64,000 nucleotides of DNA, from contig NZ_FSRU01000002.1 in assembly GCF_900142845.1 (NCBI RefSeq), positions 1,612,001 through 1,676,000 on the forward strand, written 5' to 3'. The first letter of the stretch is position 1. Every line of letters starts with the position of its first letter. Position numbers and translations under genes: made by a program. The DNA comes from Paraburkholderia phenazinium. Its GTDB lineage: Bacteria; Pseudomonadota; Gammaproteobacteria; Burkholderiales; Burkholderiaceae. The notes under the pieces were generated by a model. That model did no database searches. It saw only the letters and a program-made list of their open reading frames with translations, and had not been told where the DNA came from. Below are positions 8,993 to 17,558 of the stretch, piece by piece.

Positions 8993-10192
8993 ATGAAAAA
9001 GACCATACCCATGATTGCCGCGCTCTGCGCCTTCTCGAGCGTCGCGCACGCGCAGAGCAGCGTGACGCTTTACGGCCTGCTCGATACGGGTTTAGCGTTC
9101 AACTCGAACTCCAAAGGTGCCTCGCAGTACTCGCTTGCTTCCGGCAACCTGCAGGGCGATCGCTGGGGCTTTCGCGGCGTGGAGGACCTCGGCGGCGGCC
9201 TCAGTGCCATCTTCCGGCTCGAAGGCGGCTTTGCCATCAACAACGGCACGCTGGGCCAGGGCGGCGACCTGTTCGGACGTAAGGCCTATGTGGGCCTCGC
9301 GAGTCCCTATGGTACCGTCACCCTCGGCCGTCAATACGACACCCTCGGCGACTACGTGGGCAGCTTCGAATCGGCCAACGCCGAAGAACTCGTGACCGCC
9401 ACGGAATGGGGCAGCATTTACGGCGCGCACCCCGGCGACATGGACAACCTCGACAACTCCGACCGCATCAACAATTCGATCAAGTACGCGAGCCAGAACT
9501 ACGGCGGCTTTACCTTCGGCGGCATCTACAGCCTCGGCGGCAAAGCCGGCGACTTCACCGAAGACCAGTTGTACGGCCTGGGCGCCGGTTACCACAACGG
9601 CACGCTGAGTCTCGGCGTAGCCTATGAAAAAGCCAAAGACCCGAACTACTCGGTGTTCGGCACCAACCCGAACGCCAATACGTCGACTTCGACCAGCGCC
9701 CTCAACATGTCGAGCCCGGTGTACAGCGGCTTCGCCTCGGCCGGCGCGTGGCAGGTGATCTCGGCGGGCGCCGCTTACCGGATCGGCAATGCGACGATCG
9801 GCGGCGTCTATAGCAACGTGGCCTTCCAGAACCTCGGCAGCGAAGCCGGCGCCGGCCTGAACCCGAAACATCTGACCGGCACCGCGTCCTTCAATATCGG
9901 CGAACTGAACTTCGCGTACCTGGTCACGCCGGCACTGCAGCTTGGCGTGGCTTATACGTACACGCGCGGCGACTCGGTCGGCAGCATCTCCGGTGCGACG
10001 TACAACCAGGTCAACCTCGGCGCCAACTACTTCCTCTCGAAACGCACCGACCTGTATCTGGTCGGCATCTACGAACACGCAAGCGGCGAAGACTCGACCG
10101 GCAAGCCGGCGGTGGCGGCGATCGCCAATCTGTCGAACTCGTCGACCGATGTGCAGACCGCAGTCGTGGTCGGGATCCGGCATAGGTTCTGA
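8993..10192 (+). CDS. Gram-negative porin (outer membrane)
   Basis: A 399-residue trimeric general porin of the Burkholderia/Neisseria type. The signal peptide MKKTIPMIAALCAFSSVAHA is followed by QSSVTLYGLLDTG. Short GFTFGGIYSLGG-type beta strands follow and the chain ends in phenylalanine (GIRHRF), as beta-barrel assembly requires. The ATG at 8993 has a GAGG ribosome site and heads the signal peptide; the in-frame TTG at 8963 is too early. Divergent from lysR with a shared LysR-type site, it probably admits the substrate of the adjacent peptide ABC system. Confidence 0.95.
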   Translation: MKKTIPMIAALCAFSSVAHAQSSVTLYGLLDTGLAFNSNSKGASQYSLASGNLQGDRWGFRGVEDLGGGLSAIFRLEGGFAINNGTLGQGGDLFGRKAYVGLASPYGTVTLGRQYDTLGDYVGSFESANAEELVTATEWGSIYGAHPGDMDNLDNSDRINNSIKYASQNYGGFTFGGIYSLGGKAGDFTEDQLYGLGAGYHNGTLSLGVAYEKAKDPNYSVFGTNPNANTSTSTSALNMSSPVYSGFASAGAWQVISAGAAYRIGNATIGGVYSNVAFQNLGSEAGAGLNPKHLTGTASFNIGELNFAYLVTPALQLGVAYTYTRGDSVGSISGATYNQVNLGANYFLSKRTDLYLVGIYEHASGEDSTGKPAVAAIANLSNSSTDVQTAVVVGIRHRF

Positions 10193-10216
10193 TCGTTTCT
10201 CTGTTCAGACGATGTC

Positions 10217-10243
10217 AAAAAGGTGCCGCGCGGCACCTTTTTT
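10217..10243 (+). terminator. Intrinsic terminator after porin
   Basis: Stem GGTGCC-GCGC-GGCACC flanked by AAAAA on the left and TTTTTT on the right. The symmetry means it can also stop minus-strand transcripts from the convergent peptide ABC operon, which ends at 10295. Confidence 0.9.
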
Positions 10244-10294
10244 ATTGCTTCTGCCTACTGCCGGTACACAGAAACGTAAACTGAAACGCCGCCC

Positions 10295-12211
10295 TCAGGC
10301 TCCGGCCTGCAAGGCAACGCGATGCCCCGCCGCACCTTGAACGACCTCGGCCAGATGCGGCACCGCCGGTTGCCCGCCTTGCTGCGCATCCTGCTGGGCA
10401 TGGTCCGGATTGAAATACGCCGCATCGCCCAATCGTTGCGCAGGCACTTCGCGCGACAGCACCTTGAAGCCGTCCACACGATTGCCGCGCAACTCCGGGA
10501 CCGCCTGCAGCAAACGACGTGTATACGGGTGGCACGGATCGTCGAAGACGGCGTCACGTGTGCCCTCCTCCACCACATGTCCGCGCAGCATCACCAGCAC
10601 CCGGTCCGCGATCTGCTCGACCACGCCGAGGTCATGCGAAATCAGCAGACAGGCGAAACCGTAGCGCGCCTGCAACGACACCAGCATGTCGAGCACCTGC
10701 TTCTGGACCGTCACGTCGAGCGCCGAAACGGGTTCGTCGGCGATGATCACGGCCGGGCGGCTTGCCAACGCTCTCGCAATGGCCACGCGCTGGCGCTGAC
10801 CGCCGGACAACTCGTGGACGAAGCGCCGCGCGTGATCGGCCAGCCCGACGTCGGCCAGTGCGGTGCTCACCCGCTCGGTACGTTGCGCGGCACTCAGCGC
10901 GCGGTCCGCGCGCAGTCCTTCGGCCACCAGCGCGCCGACCCGCATGCGCGGATCGAGCGAGGAATACGGATCCTGGAAGACGATCTGGATCGCACGGCGC
11001 GCAGCCTGCAACTGCTTCGCACCGGTACCGAGAAAGCGCTCGCCGTTGAGCAGCACATCGCCCTCGGCGGGCTCGACGAGGCCGAGCACGACCTTCGTCA
11101 GACTCGTCTTGCCGCTACCCGACTCGCCGACAATCGCCAGCGTCTCGCCGGCCCGCAAGCTGAACGAGGTGCGATGCACCGCGCGCACGCTGCGCTTGCC
11201 GCCAAACCAGGCCGCCATGCCGCTGCGCGCGGCCTGATAGTCGATGACGACGTCACGCACTTCGAGAACAGGTGCAGGAAGCGGCGCAGCGGATGCAGCC
11301 GATGCGTCGGACGCTTCAGGCGCTTCAGGCGAGACGGCAGGCAAGCGCCGCGGCAAGGCGTCGAGCAACGCCAGCGTGTAGTCATGCGACGGCCGCGACA
11401 GCACCTGCGCGGCGGGACCAGTTTCGACGGCCACACCCGCACGCATCACCAGCACCTGCTCGGTGTACGCGGCCACCAGCGCCAGATTGTGGCTAATAAA
11501 GATCAGCGCGGTGCCCTCTTCGCGAGTGAGCTCCGTCATCAGATCGAGCACTTCCTTCTGGACCACGCAGTCGAGCGCAGTAGTCGGTTCGTCGGCGATC
11601 AACAGTTTGGGCCGCAACAGCATCACGGCCGCGAGCATGATACGTTGACGCATCCCGCCCGAAAACTCATGCGGATAGCGCTTCATGCAGCCCTGCGGAT
11701 CGCGCACGCGCACCCGTTCGAGCATCGCAACGGCCTGCGCCCAGGCTTGCGCGCGCGGCACGCCGCGGCGGCGCACGAGCGCTTCGGTCAACTGCTCGCC
11801 GATCCGGAACGCCGGATTCAGCGACACCATCGGTTCCTGAAACACCATGCCGATGCCGATACCCCGCGTGGTTCGCCACTGGGCCGGCGTCTGTTCGAGC
11901 AACGGCTGGCCCGCAAACCTCACGCTGCCGCCCATGATCTGCGCCGCATCCGGCAACAAGCCGAGCAGCGTTTTGCCGATCAGGGTCTTGCCGCTGCCCG
12001 ATTCGCCGACCACCGCCAGCGACTGTCCCGCATCGAGGTCGAAGCTGACCCGTTGCACGACCGGCTTTGCGCCGCCGTCGGGCGTGCGGAATCCGAGCGT
12101 CAGGTCGCGTACGCTCAGCAGTGGTTGTTTAGTTTGACTAACGGCTGGACCAGACGTATGCGCCTGAGCACTCGCAGAGGAAGTCATAATCACAGAGTGA
12201 CGCGTCATCAT
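10295..12211 (-). CDS. Dipeptide-type ABC transporter, fused double ATPase (DppD-DppF like)
   Basis: A 638-residue protein with two complete oligopeptide-type ATPase modules. The first spans about residues 25-290 with Walker A GESGSGKTLIGK and signature FSGGMRQRI. The second spans about 315-600 with Walker A GESGSGKTSLTK and signature LSGGQRQRVAIARAL. In most systems these are two separate genes (DppD and DppF); here one polypeptide serves both sites. The start overlaps the upstream permease stop as ATGA, giving translational coupling. It powers uptake through the two permeases upstream. Confidence 0.95.
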   Translation of the reverse strand: MMTRHSVIMTSSASAQAHTSGPAVSQTKQPLLSVRDLTLGFRTPDGGAKPVVQRVSFDLDAGQSLAVVGESGSGKTLIGKTLLGLLPDAAQIMGGSVRFAGQPLLEQTPAQWRTTRGIGIGMVFQEPMVSLNPAFRIGEQLTEALVRRRGVPRAQAWAQAVAMLERVRVRDPQGCMKRYPHEFSGGMRQRIMLAAVMLLRPKLLIADEPTTALDCVVQKEVLDLMTELTREEGTALIFISHNLALVAAYTEQVLVMRAGVAVETGPAAQVLSRPSHDYTLALLDALPRRLPAVSPEAPEASDASAASAAPLPAPVLEVRDVVIDYQAARSGMAAWFGGKRSVRAVHRTSFSLRAGETLAIVGESGSGKTSLTKVVLGLVEPAEGDVLLNGERFLGTGAKQLQAARRAIQIVFQDPYSSLDPRMRVGALVAEGLRADRALSAAQRTERVSTALADVGLADHARRFVHELSGGQRQRVAIARALASRPAVIIADEPVSALDVTVQKQVLDMLVSLQARYGFACLLISHDLGVVEQIADRVLVMLRGHVVEEGTRDAVFDDPCHPYTRRLLQAVPELRGNRVDGFKVLSREVPAQRLGDAAYFNPDHAQQDAQQGGQPAVPHLAEVVQGAAGHRVALQAGA

Positions 12212-13038
12212 TTGGCCCCTCCGTTCATGCGCGGATCGAGCAGATCGCGCACCGCATCGCCGAGCATGTTGATGCCGAGCAGCGCGAGGGAAATCGACAT
12301 GCCGGGGAAAATCGCCAGCCAGATGGCGCGGTCGATGGCGTTGCGGCTATCGGCGAGCATGCCGCCCCAGGTCGGCGCGGGCGGCGGCACGCCGAGCCCG
12401 AGAAAGCTCAGCGCGCTTTCGGCGAGCAGTGCGGAGCCGAACAGCGAGGTCGAGAAAATCAGCAGCGGCGCGAGACTGTTCGGCAGCACATGCCGGAACA
12501 GCGTCCACACGCCGCCATTGCCCATCGCCTGCGAGGCGACGACAAAATCGCGGCTGCGCAGCGACAGCGTGCCGCCGCGCGCGAGCCGCGTCACCGACGG
12601 CGTGTACGCGAGACCCAGCGCCAGCACCACGGACCACTTCGACGGGCCGAGCACGGTCATGATGCCCAGCGCCAGCAGCAAACCCGGAAAGGCCATCAGG
12701 GCATCGACCAGCACGAGCACCACACGGTCCAGCCAGCCGCCGATATAACCCGACACCGTACCCAGTGCAGTACCGAGCGCAAGCGCAAAAAACACCGAGC
12801 CGATGCTTACGGTCAGACTCACCGACGCGCCGGCCATGATGCGCGACAGCACATCGCGTCCGAACTCGTCGGTGCCGAGCCAATGCTGGAGGCTCGGCGC
12901 CGCGTAGCGCGTCACCAGATCGACGTCGGTCGGGTCATAGGGCGTATAGACGAGGCCGATCAGGGCCGTCGCCACCAGCAAGCCGACCAGCACGATGCCG
13001 AGCTTCAGATTGAGCCGTTTGAAGGAAAGCAGTTTCAT
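12208..13038 (-). CDS. Dipeptide-type ABC transporter permease (DppC-like)
   Basis: A 276-residue inner-membrane permease with an N-terminal anchor helix, an extracellular loop with LGTDEFGRDVLSRIM, and the C-terminal transport core. The EAA-type loop is SQAMGNGGVWTLFRHVLPNS. This is the DppC/OppC subfamily. Its start codon directly abuts the DppB-like stop codon. Confidence 0.95.
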   Translation of the reverse strand: MKLLSFKRLNLKLGIVLVGLLVATALIGLVYTPYDPTDVDLVTRYAAPSLQHWLGTDEFGRDVLSRIMAGASVSLTVSIGSVFFALALGTALGTVSGYIGGWLDRVVLVLVDALMAFPGLLLALGIMTVLGPSKWSVVLALGLAYTPSVTRLARGGTLSLRSRDFVVASQAMGNGGVWTLFRHVLPNSLAPLLIFSTSLFGSALLAESALSFLGLGVPPPAPTWGGMLADSRNAIDRAIWLAIFPGMSISLALLGINMLGDAVRDLLDPRMNGGAK

Positions 13039-13980
13039 CTAGAGTTTCATGCGCGGATCGAAGACCGGATACAGCAGGTCGACGACGAGATTGACGAGGA
13101 CGTACAGCAGCGCAATCACCAGCAGGCAGGCCTGCACCACCGGATAGTCGCGCGCATAGATGCTCTCGACCAGCAGGCGCCCCATGCCGGGCAGCGTAAA
13201 CACCGTTTCGATGACAGCGCCGCCGGCCAGCAGGTGCCCGAGGATCAGGCCGACCACGGTCAACGCCGGACCGAAGGCATTCGGCAGCGCATGGCGCAGC
13301 AACACGCGCGGCTCCGAGAGTCCTTTCGCGCGGGCGTGCGAAATGTATTCGAGCCGCAGCACCTCGAGACTGCTCGCGCGCATCATGCGCGTGAGCACGG
13401 CGATCTCACCGAGCGCGACCGCAAGCACCGGCAGCACCAGATAGCGCACGGTGCCCCATCCGGCCTCGCTGAAGGTTTCGAAGCCGAAGGTCGGCAACCA
13501 TTGCAGCTTCACGCCGAAGACCCACATCAGCAGAATGCCGACCCAGAAGCTCGGCAGCGAGACCAGCAGGATGCTGGTAAACACAATCGCCGGATCGGCG
13601 CGACGATTCTGCGACCACGCCGCAAACAGACCCGCCGGAATCGCGATCAGGCTTGCGAACAGCGTCGCCGACAGCACGATTTCGGCGGTGACCGGGAACG
13701 TAGTGCGGATCAGCTCCGCCACCGGCTGATGACGCGCGATCGACATGCCGAGGTCGCCATGCGCCAGGTGCGTCACCCACAGCACGAACTGTTCGGGTAC
13801 CGAACGATCGAGCCCGAACTGATGACGCAGTTGCGCGAGCAGCGCCGGATCGTTAACGTCGCCGAGCATCAACGAGGCCGGGTCGCCCGGAATCGCGCGC
13901 ATCATGCCGAAGACGAGCAGGGTCACGATCAGCACAGTCGGCACCGCCATCGCGATGCGTTTGATCATGTAGGAAAGCAT
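13039..13980 (-). CDS. Dipeptide-type ABC transporter permease (DppB-like)
   Basis: A 313-residue permease with about six membrane helices. The N-terminus (MLSYMIKRIAMAVPTVLIVT) and the loop HARAKGLSEPRVLLRHALPN are typical of DppB/OppB. It is the second gene of the four-gene operon, 8 bp after the binding-protein gene. Confidence 0.95.
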   Translation of the reverse strand: MLSYMIKRIAMAVPTVLIVTLLVFGMMRAIPGDPASLMLGDVNDPALLAQLRHQFGLDRSVPEQFVLWVTHLAHGDLGMSIARHQPVAELIRTTFPVTAEIVLSATLFASLIAIPAGLFAAWSQNRRADPAIVFTSILLVSLPSFWVGILLMWVFGVKLQWLPTFGFETFSEAGWGTVRYLVLPVLAVALGEIAVLTRMMRASSLEVLRLEYISHARAKGLSEPRVLLRHALPNAFGPALTVVGLILGHLLAGGAVIETVFTLPGMGRLLVESIYARDYPVVQACLLVIALLYVLVNLVVDLLYPVFDPRMKL

Positions 13981-13988
13981 CGCGTTCT

Positions 13989-15572
13989 CTAGTCCTTGCT
14001 CACGTTAAACAGGCGGATGCGGCGCATCGGCCACGACGTCAAACCGTGCAGCCGGCTGCTGACCAGAAGCAGATCGGGCGTGTAGTACATGCCGAGCAGC
14101 GGCGTGTCGGCGAGCATCATCTGATGCAGGCGCTCGAAGGTGTGCTTGCGGGTCGCGTCGTCGGTCACGCCCTGCAGGCTGTGCAGCAGGTCGAGTGCAG
14201 CCGGGTTCTCCCACTGCGCCATCGGCGTTTTCGACTTGTCGCCGAGGACGTCGCCGAACATCAGCGCAGGGTCGATCCGCGCCGAATAGCCGAACGACAT
14301 CATCTGAAAGCGCCCCGCGCGGAAATCGCTCACCTGCTTGCCCCATTCGACGATGTCCAGTTCCGTGCGAATGCCGGCCTTCGTCAGGAGCGATTGCACG
14401 TAGACCGCCAGCGTGTACATATGCTCGAAGCGGCGGCTGGTTTCGAGCTTCAGCGTCTGACCGTGATAACCGGCCTGCGCGAGCAGACGCTTCACCTCGG
14501 GCAGGTTCTGCGTATAGCCGCTTGCGTCGACGGGCGAGAACAGTTCGTTGGCATCGGGCACGAGCGACGGGTTGTAGCGCGCGTGACCATCCGTCACCGC
14601 GTTGACGATGCCGGGCAGATCGAGCGCGAGAGCAATCGCGCGGCGCATGTGCACGTCCGAGAGCAACGGGTCGCGGGTTTGCATCAGCAGCACGGCCGGA
14701 TCGGCGCTCGGACCGTCGACCAGATGCCAGCGCGGATCGGGCGGCAGCAGACTGTTTTCGCTGATCGTCATGGCGTCGATCTGGCCGGCCGCCAGCGCGG
14801 ATTTCTGCGCGGCTTCGTCGGGGATCACCACGAAGCGCACGTCCGCGTGCGCCACCTTGGCGCCGGCGAGGCCGCTCGGCGGCTCGGTACGCGGGCAGTA
14901 TTGCGGGAACGGCTTGAGCAGCACGTACTGGCCGCGCTTCCAGTCGGCGAATACAAACGGACCGGTAGCCACCGGCTTCAGCCATTGGCCCGCGCTGTCC
15001 ACGCTGGACGGATGCAGCACCGCCAGCGGGCAGCGCGGATCGACCATCTGTTTGAGAAAGAGCGCGTACGGACGGTCCAGTTCGAATACGACCGTGTACG
15101 GATCGGGCGTGCGCACGGCCAGCACCTTCACGCCGCGATTGCCGTCGAACACGCTGCGGCACTCGAAGCCCGAACTGCGCTTCATCAGATACTGGAAGCT
15201 CCATTTGACTTCGGCGGAGGTCACGGGCGCGCCGTTATGAAACAGCACGCCATGGCGCAGATGAAACGTGTAGGTCTTGCCGTCCGGCGTAATGTCCCAA
15301 CTGTCCGCGAGCATCGGTCCCACGCTCAGATCGGCGCGCAGCGCGACCAGCGATTCGACGACATTGCCGAGAATGTTGTCCGTGGCGGTGTTGCGCGCCA
15401 CGTTGCCGGGCATCGAGGTGGGCGTGTCCTCGCCCTCGGCCACGCGGATCTCGCGTGCCGCCGCCTGGCCCGACGCAGGTTCAATGGACGACGCAGACGC
15501 AAAGGCGGCAGACGCCGCGGCACACGCCATCCCTAACGCGGCGCTCTGGAGCAGACAACGGCAGAAACGCAT
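13989..15572 (-). CDS. ABC transporter substrate-binding protein, family 5 (peptide type)
   Basis: A periplasmic solute-binding protein of about 527 residues in the peptide/nickel/opine family. The chosen ATG at 15572 gives a signal peptide MRFCRCLLQSAALGMACAA ending near AFASA; longer in-frame starts to 15665 would bury it. Family-typical parts include WDITPDGKTYTFHLRHGVLFHNG and the two lobes that follow. It leads the operon binding protein-permease-permease-ATPase. The leader carries the third LysR-type site. The ligand is probably a short peptide or amino-acid conjugate. Confidence 0.9.
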   Translation of the reverse strand: MRFCRCLLQSAALGMACAAASAAFASASSIEPASGQAAAREIRVAEGEDTPTSMPGNVARNTATDNILGNVVESLVALRADLSVGPMLADSWDITPDGKTYTFHLRHGVLFHNGAPVTSAEVKWSFQYLMKRSSGFECRSVFDGNRGVKVLAVRTPDPYTVVFELDRPYALFLKQMVDPRCPLAVLHPSSVDSAGQWLKPVATGPFVFADWKRGQYVLLKPFPQYCPRTEPPSGLAGAKVAHADVRFVVIPDEAAQKSALAAGQIDAMTISENSLLPPDPRWHLVDGPSADPAVLLMQTRDPLLSDVHMRRAIALALDLPGIVNAVTDGHARYNPSLVPDANELFSPVDASGYTQNLPEVKRLLAQAGYHGQTLKLETSRRFEHMYTLAVYVQSLLTKAGIRTELDIVEWGKQVSDFRAGRFQMMSFGYSARIDPALMFGDVLGDKSKTPMAQWENPAALDLLHSLQGVTDDATRKHTFERLHQMMLADTPLLGMYYTPDLLLVSSRLHGLTSWPMRRIRLFNVSKD

Positions 15573-15800
15573 CCCGCGATCGATCACAAACGGTACTCCG
15601 CGAAGATCCGCCCTGAGTGGACTGGCATGAGGTCGAGGCTGAGCGGCGGCGTATTCGGCACGCACGTTCGCGTTAAAGGCTGGGGCGGGAACATCGGGTC
15701 TCCGTGCTTGGGGTATCGATCTGTTGGAGTTTCGGAATATCGACCTCTCGGAGCGATCCTAAGCAAGCCACGCCGGCCAAGGAAGTCACGACAAAATATC

Positions 15801-15821
15801 GTGATCTGCTTTTTAGATCGC
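15801..15821. promoter_or_regulatory. LysR-type binding site, copy 3 (peptide ABC operon)
   Basis: GTGATC-N7-TAGATCGC with core ATC-N9-GAT, in the gap upstream of the peptide-binding protein gene. It matches the copies at 7750 and 8832 in spacing and in both half sites. Confidence 0.65.
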
Positions 15822-15846
15822 CCACCGCTCGCCTGCCCCCTGGCGC

Positions 15847-16581
15847 TCACCCCGCAGGCGCCACCAGCGCCCCTTGAATGGCGTGGCGAGCCAGCGCCGC
15901 CGCGACGAACCCCGACGACTTCCTCTCCTCGACAAACTCCCGCAAATACTGCGCGGCGGCCTCGCCCCGGCTGCGGGGCGTCCCCATGGCCTGCTGAATC
16001 ACCATGAAGCGCTCGTCCAGCAGACGCAAACCGGGGTGAAGCGCGGCGTCCGCCTCAAGCTGCTGCTTCACGCCGGCCGCCACCTCCAGCCCCTCTGCGA
16101 GGAAGGTCTGCACGACGGCGGGCGAACTGGGCGCACGCACGATGTGCGCGTGGCGCAGTTCGCGCGTGAGAAACAGGTCGTAGGCGCTGCCCTTGCCCAC
16201 CGCGACGCGGTGAGCCGCCGTGTCGACCTCCGCGTTGCGGCGAATCGCGGAGGCGTTGCGCACCAGGTAGTAGCCTTCGATCAGCACATAGGGCGCGGTG
16301 AACGCAATGCTCGCGCCGCGCGCGGGGTCGATGGCGAAGAAGCCGATGTCGGCCCGCTCGTCCGCGACCGCCTCCACCGATTTACCCGCGGTGTCGAACA
16401 CGACCAGTTCCACGTCGGCGCCCAGTTGCCGGCCGAATTCGTTGGCGAGGTCGATCGAGACGCCGAACGGCTGCCCCGTGGCGGCGTCCTTGTTCGCGAG
16501 GATCGGATTGCCGAGGTTGATCGACGCCCTGAGCTTGCCGGTGGGCGTAAAGGCAGCGCGAATGGAAGGCGTGAGGGTCAT
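15847..16581 (-). CDS. Amino-acid-type solute-binding protein without signal peptide
   Basis: A 244-residue protein of the family 3 solute-binding fold. Seen are GKLRASINLGNPILA, the ligand-site block FGVSIDLANEFGRQLGADVE and ADIGFFAIDPARGASIAFTA. Neither the ATG at 16581 nor the longer start at 16605 gives a signal peptide or lipobox. It may act in the cytosol as an amino-acid binder or enzyme-like relative rather than in transport. It follows the GntR regulator after 50 bp on the same strand. Confidence 0.8.
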   Translation of the reverse strand: MTLTPSIRAAFTPTGKLRASINLGNPILANKDAATGQPFGVSIDLANEFGRQLGADVELVVFDTAGKSVEAVADERADIGFFAIDPARGASIAFTAPYVLIEGYYLVRNASAIRRNAEVDTAAHRVAVGKGSAYDLFLTRELRHAHIVRAPSSPAVVQTFLAEGLEVAAGVKQQLEADAALHPGLRLLDERFMVIQQAMGTPRSRGEAAAQYLREFVEERKSSGFVAAALARHAIQGALVAPAG

Positions 16582-16631
16582 CGTCGAGTCTCCAGGCCGC
16601 GCCATGGGATGCGCCGCCGTTGTGGTTCAAG

Positions 16632-17558
16632 CTAGGGTTTAAGGATGCCGGCGATCCGCGAAAGCGCATCGAGCGTATGTTTCAGGTGGGCGCGCAAGGC
16701 TTCGGCGGCCTCTTCGTTGCGCTCTTTCTCAAGCAGGTTCAGTATCTGGAGATGCTGCTTGCAATGCTTCGTATAGCGTTGCCGATCCTGCATGGAGCGG
16801 TACGAGAGTAAACGGCGGACGCGGTTCACCCGTTTGATCGTGTCGATAAAAAACGGGTTGCCGGAGGCTTCGACCAGCGACTCGTGAAACCGCACGCCGC
16901 GCTCGTGCAACTGATCGGCCGTATCGGTCTGAATGCCGCCATCGAGCAGGTGCTGCTCCGCCGCGCGGCAGCGCGCGAGCACGCTGGGCTCGAGGCGAAA
17001 GCCCGGTTCCAGCAACGCCGCCGGCTCCAGCGCGAGCCGCAGGCGATACGATTGCAGCAGACTGTCGGGCGTGGTCAGCATGGTCGAGAATTCCCAGCCA
17101 TAGCCCGGCTTGCGTTCGGCCCAGCCCTCCTGGGCAATGCGGCCGAGTACGGCGGCCAGTTGCGCGTTGGTCAGGCCGTAGCGCGTGCGGATCATCTGCT
17201 CTGAAAATGCCTGCGGCAGAGCGCCTTTGAGCAGATCGTCCGCGATCCGGAAGTAGACGCTCGTCACTACGTCGGCTTGCGCGAGGCCCAATGCGTCGAC
17301 CACATCCGAAAGCGGGGCTTCGACCGGCCGGGCCAGAAAAAAGCCGCGGTTGCGCTCGCGGCTCAGTACGCCCTTTTCGTGCAGAAGCGAAAGCGCTTCG
17401 TTGACCGGCGAGCGCGACACGCGCAGCCGGTCGGCCAGCATCTGGGCGGGCAGATGACTGCCCACCTCCATGCCGTCCGCCTGGATCAATTCGACAATCT
17501 TGCTCGCAATGGATCTATCGTGGTTCATGAGCGTGAGGTCGTTAGGAGACCGTGGCAT
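16632..17558 (-). CDS. GntR-family transcriptional regulator (FCD type)
   Basis: A 308-residue regulator with an N-terminal GntR winged helix (MLADRLRVSRSPVNEALSLL near residues 35-55). A second winged-helix-like segment follows (about 100-150), then an FCD-like helical effector domain with LRLALEPAALLEPGF and HLQILNLLEKERNEEAAEAL. The ATG at 17558 overlaps the aconitase stop as TGATG, implying coupling; an internal ATG at 17528 is the alternative. It probably regulates the aconitase operon it belongs to. Confidence 0.88.
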   Translation of the reverse strand: MPRSPNDLTLMNHDRSIASKIVELIQADGMEVGSHLPAQMLADRLRVSRSPVNEALSLLHEKGVLSRERNRGFFLARPVEAPLSDVVDALGLAQADVVTSVYFRIADDLLKGALPQAFSEQMIRTRYGLTNAQLAAVLGRIAQEGWAERKPGYGWEFSTMLTTPDSLLQSYRLRLALEPAALLEPGFRLEPSVLARCRAAEQHLLDGGIQTDTADQLHERGVRFHESLVEASGNPFFIDTIKRVNRVRRLLSYRSMQDRQRYTKHCKQHLQILNLLEKERNEEAAEALRAHLKHTLDALSRIAGILKP

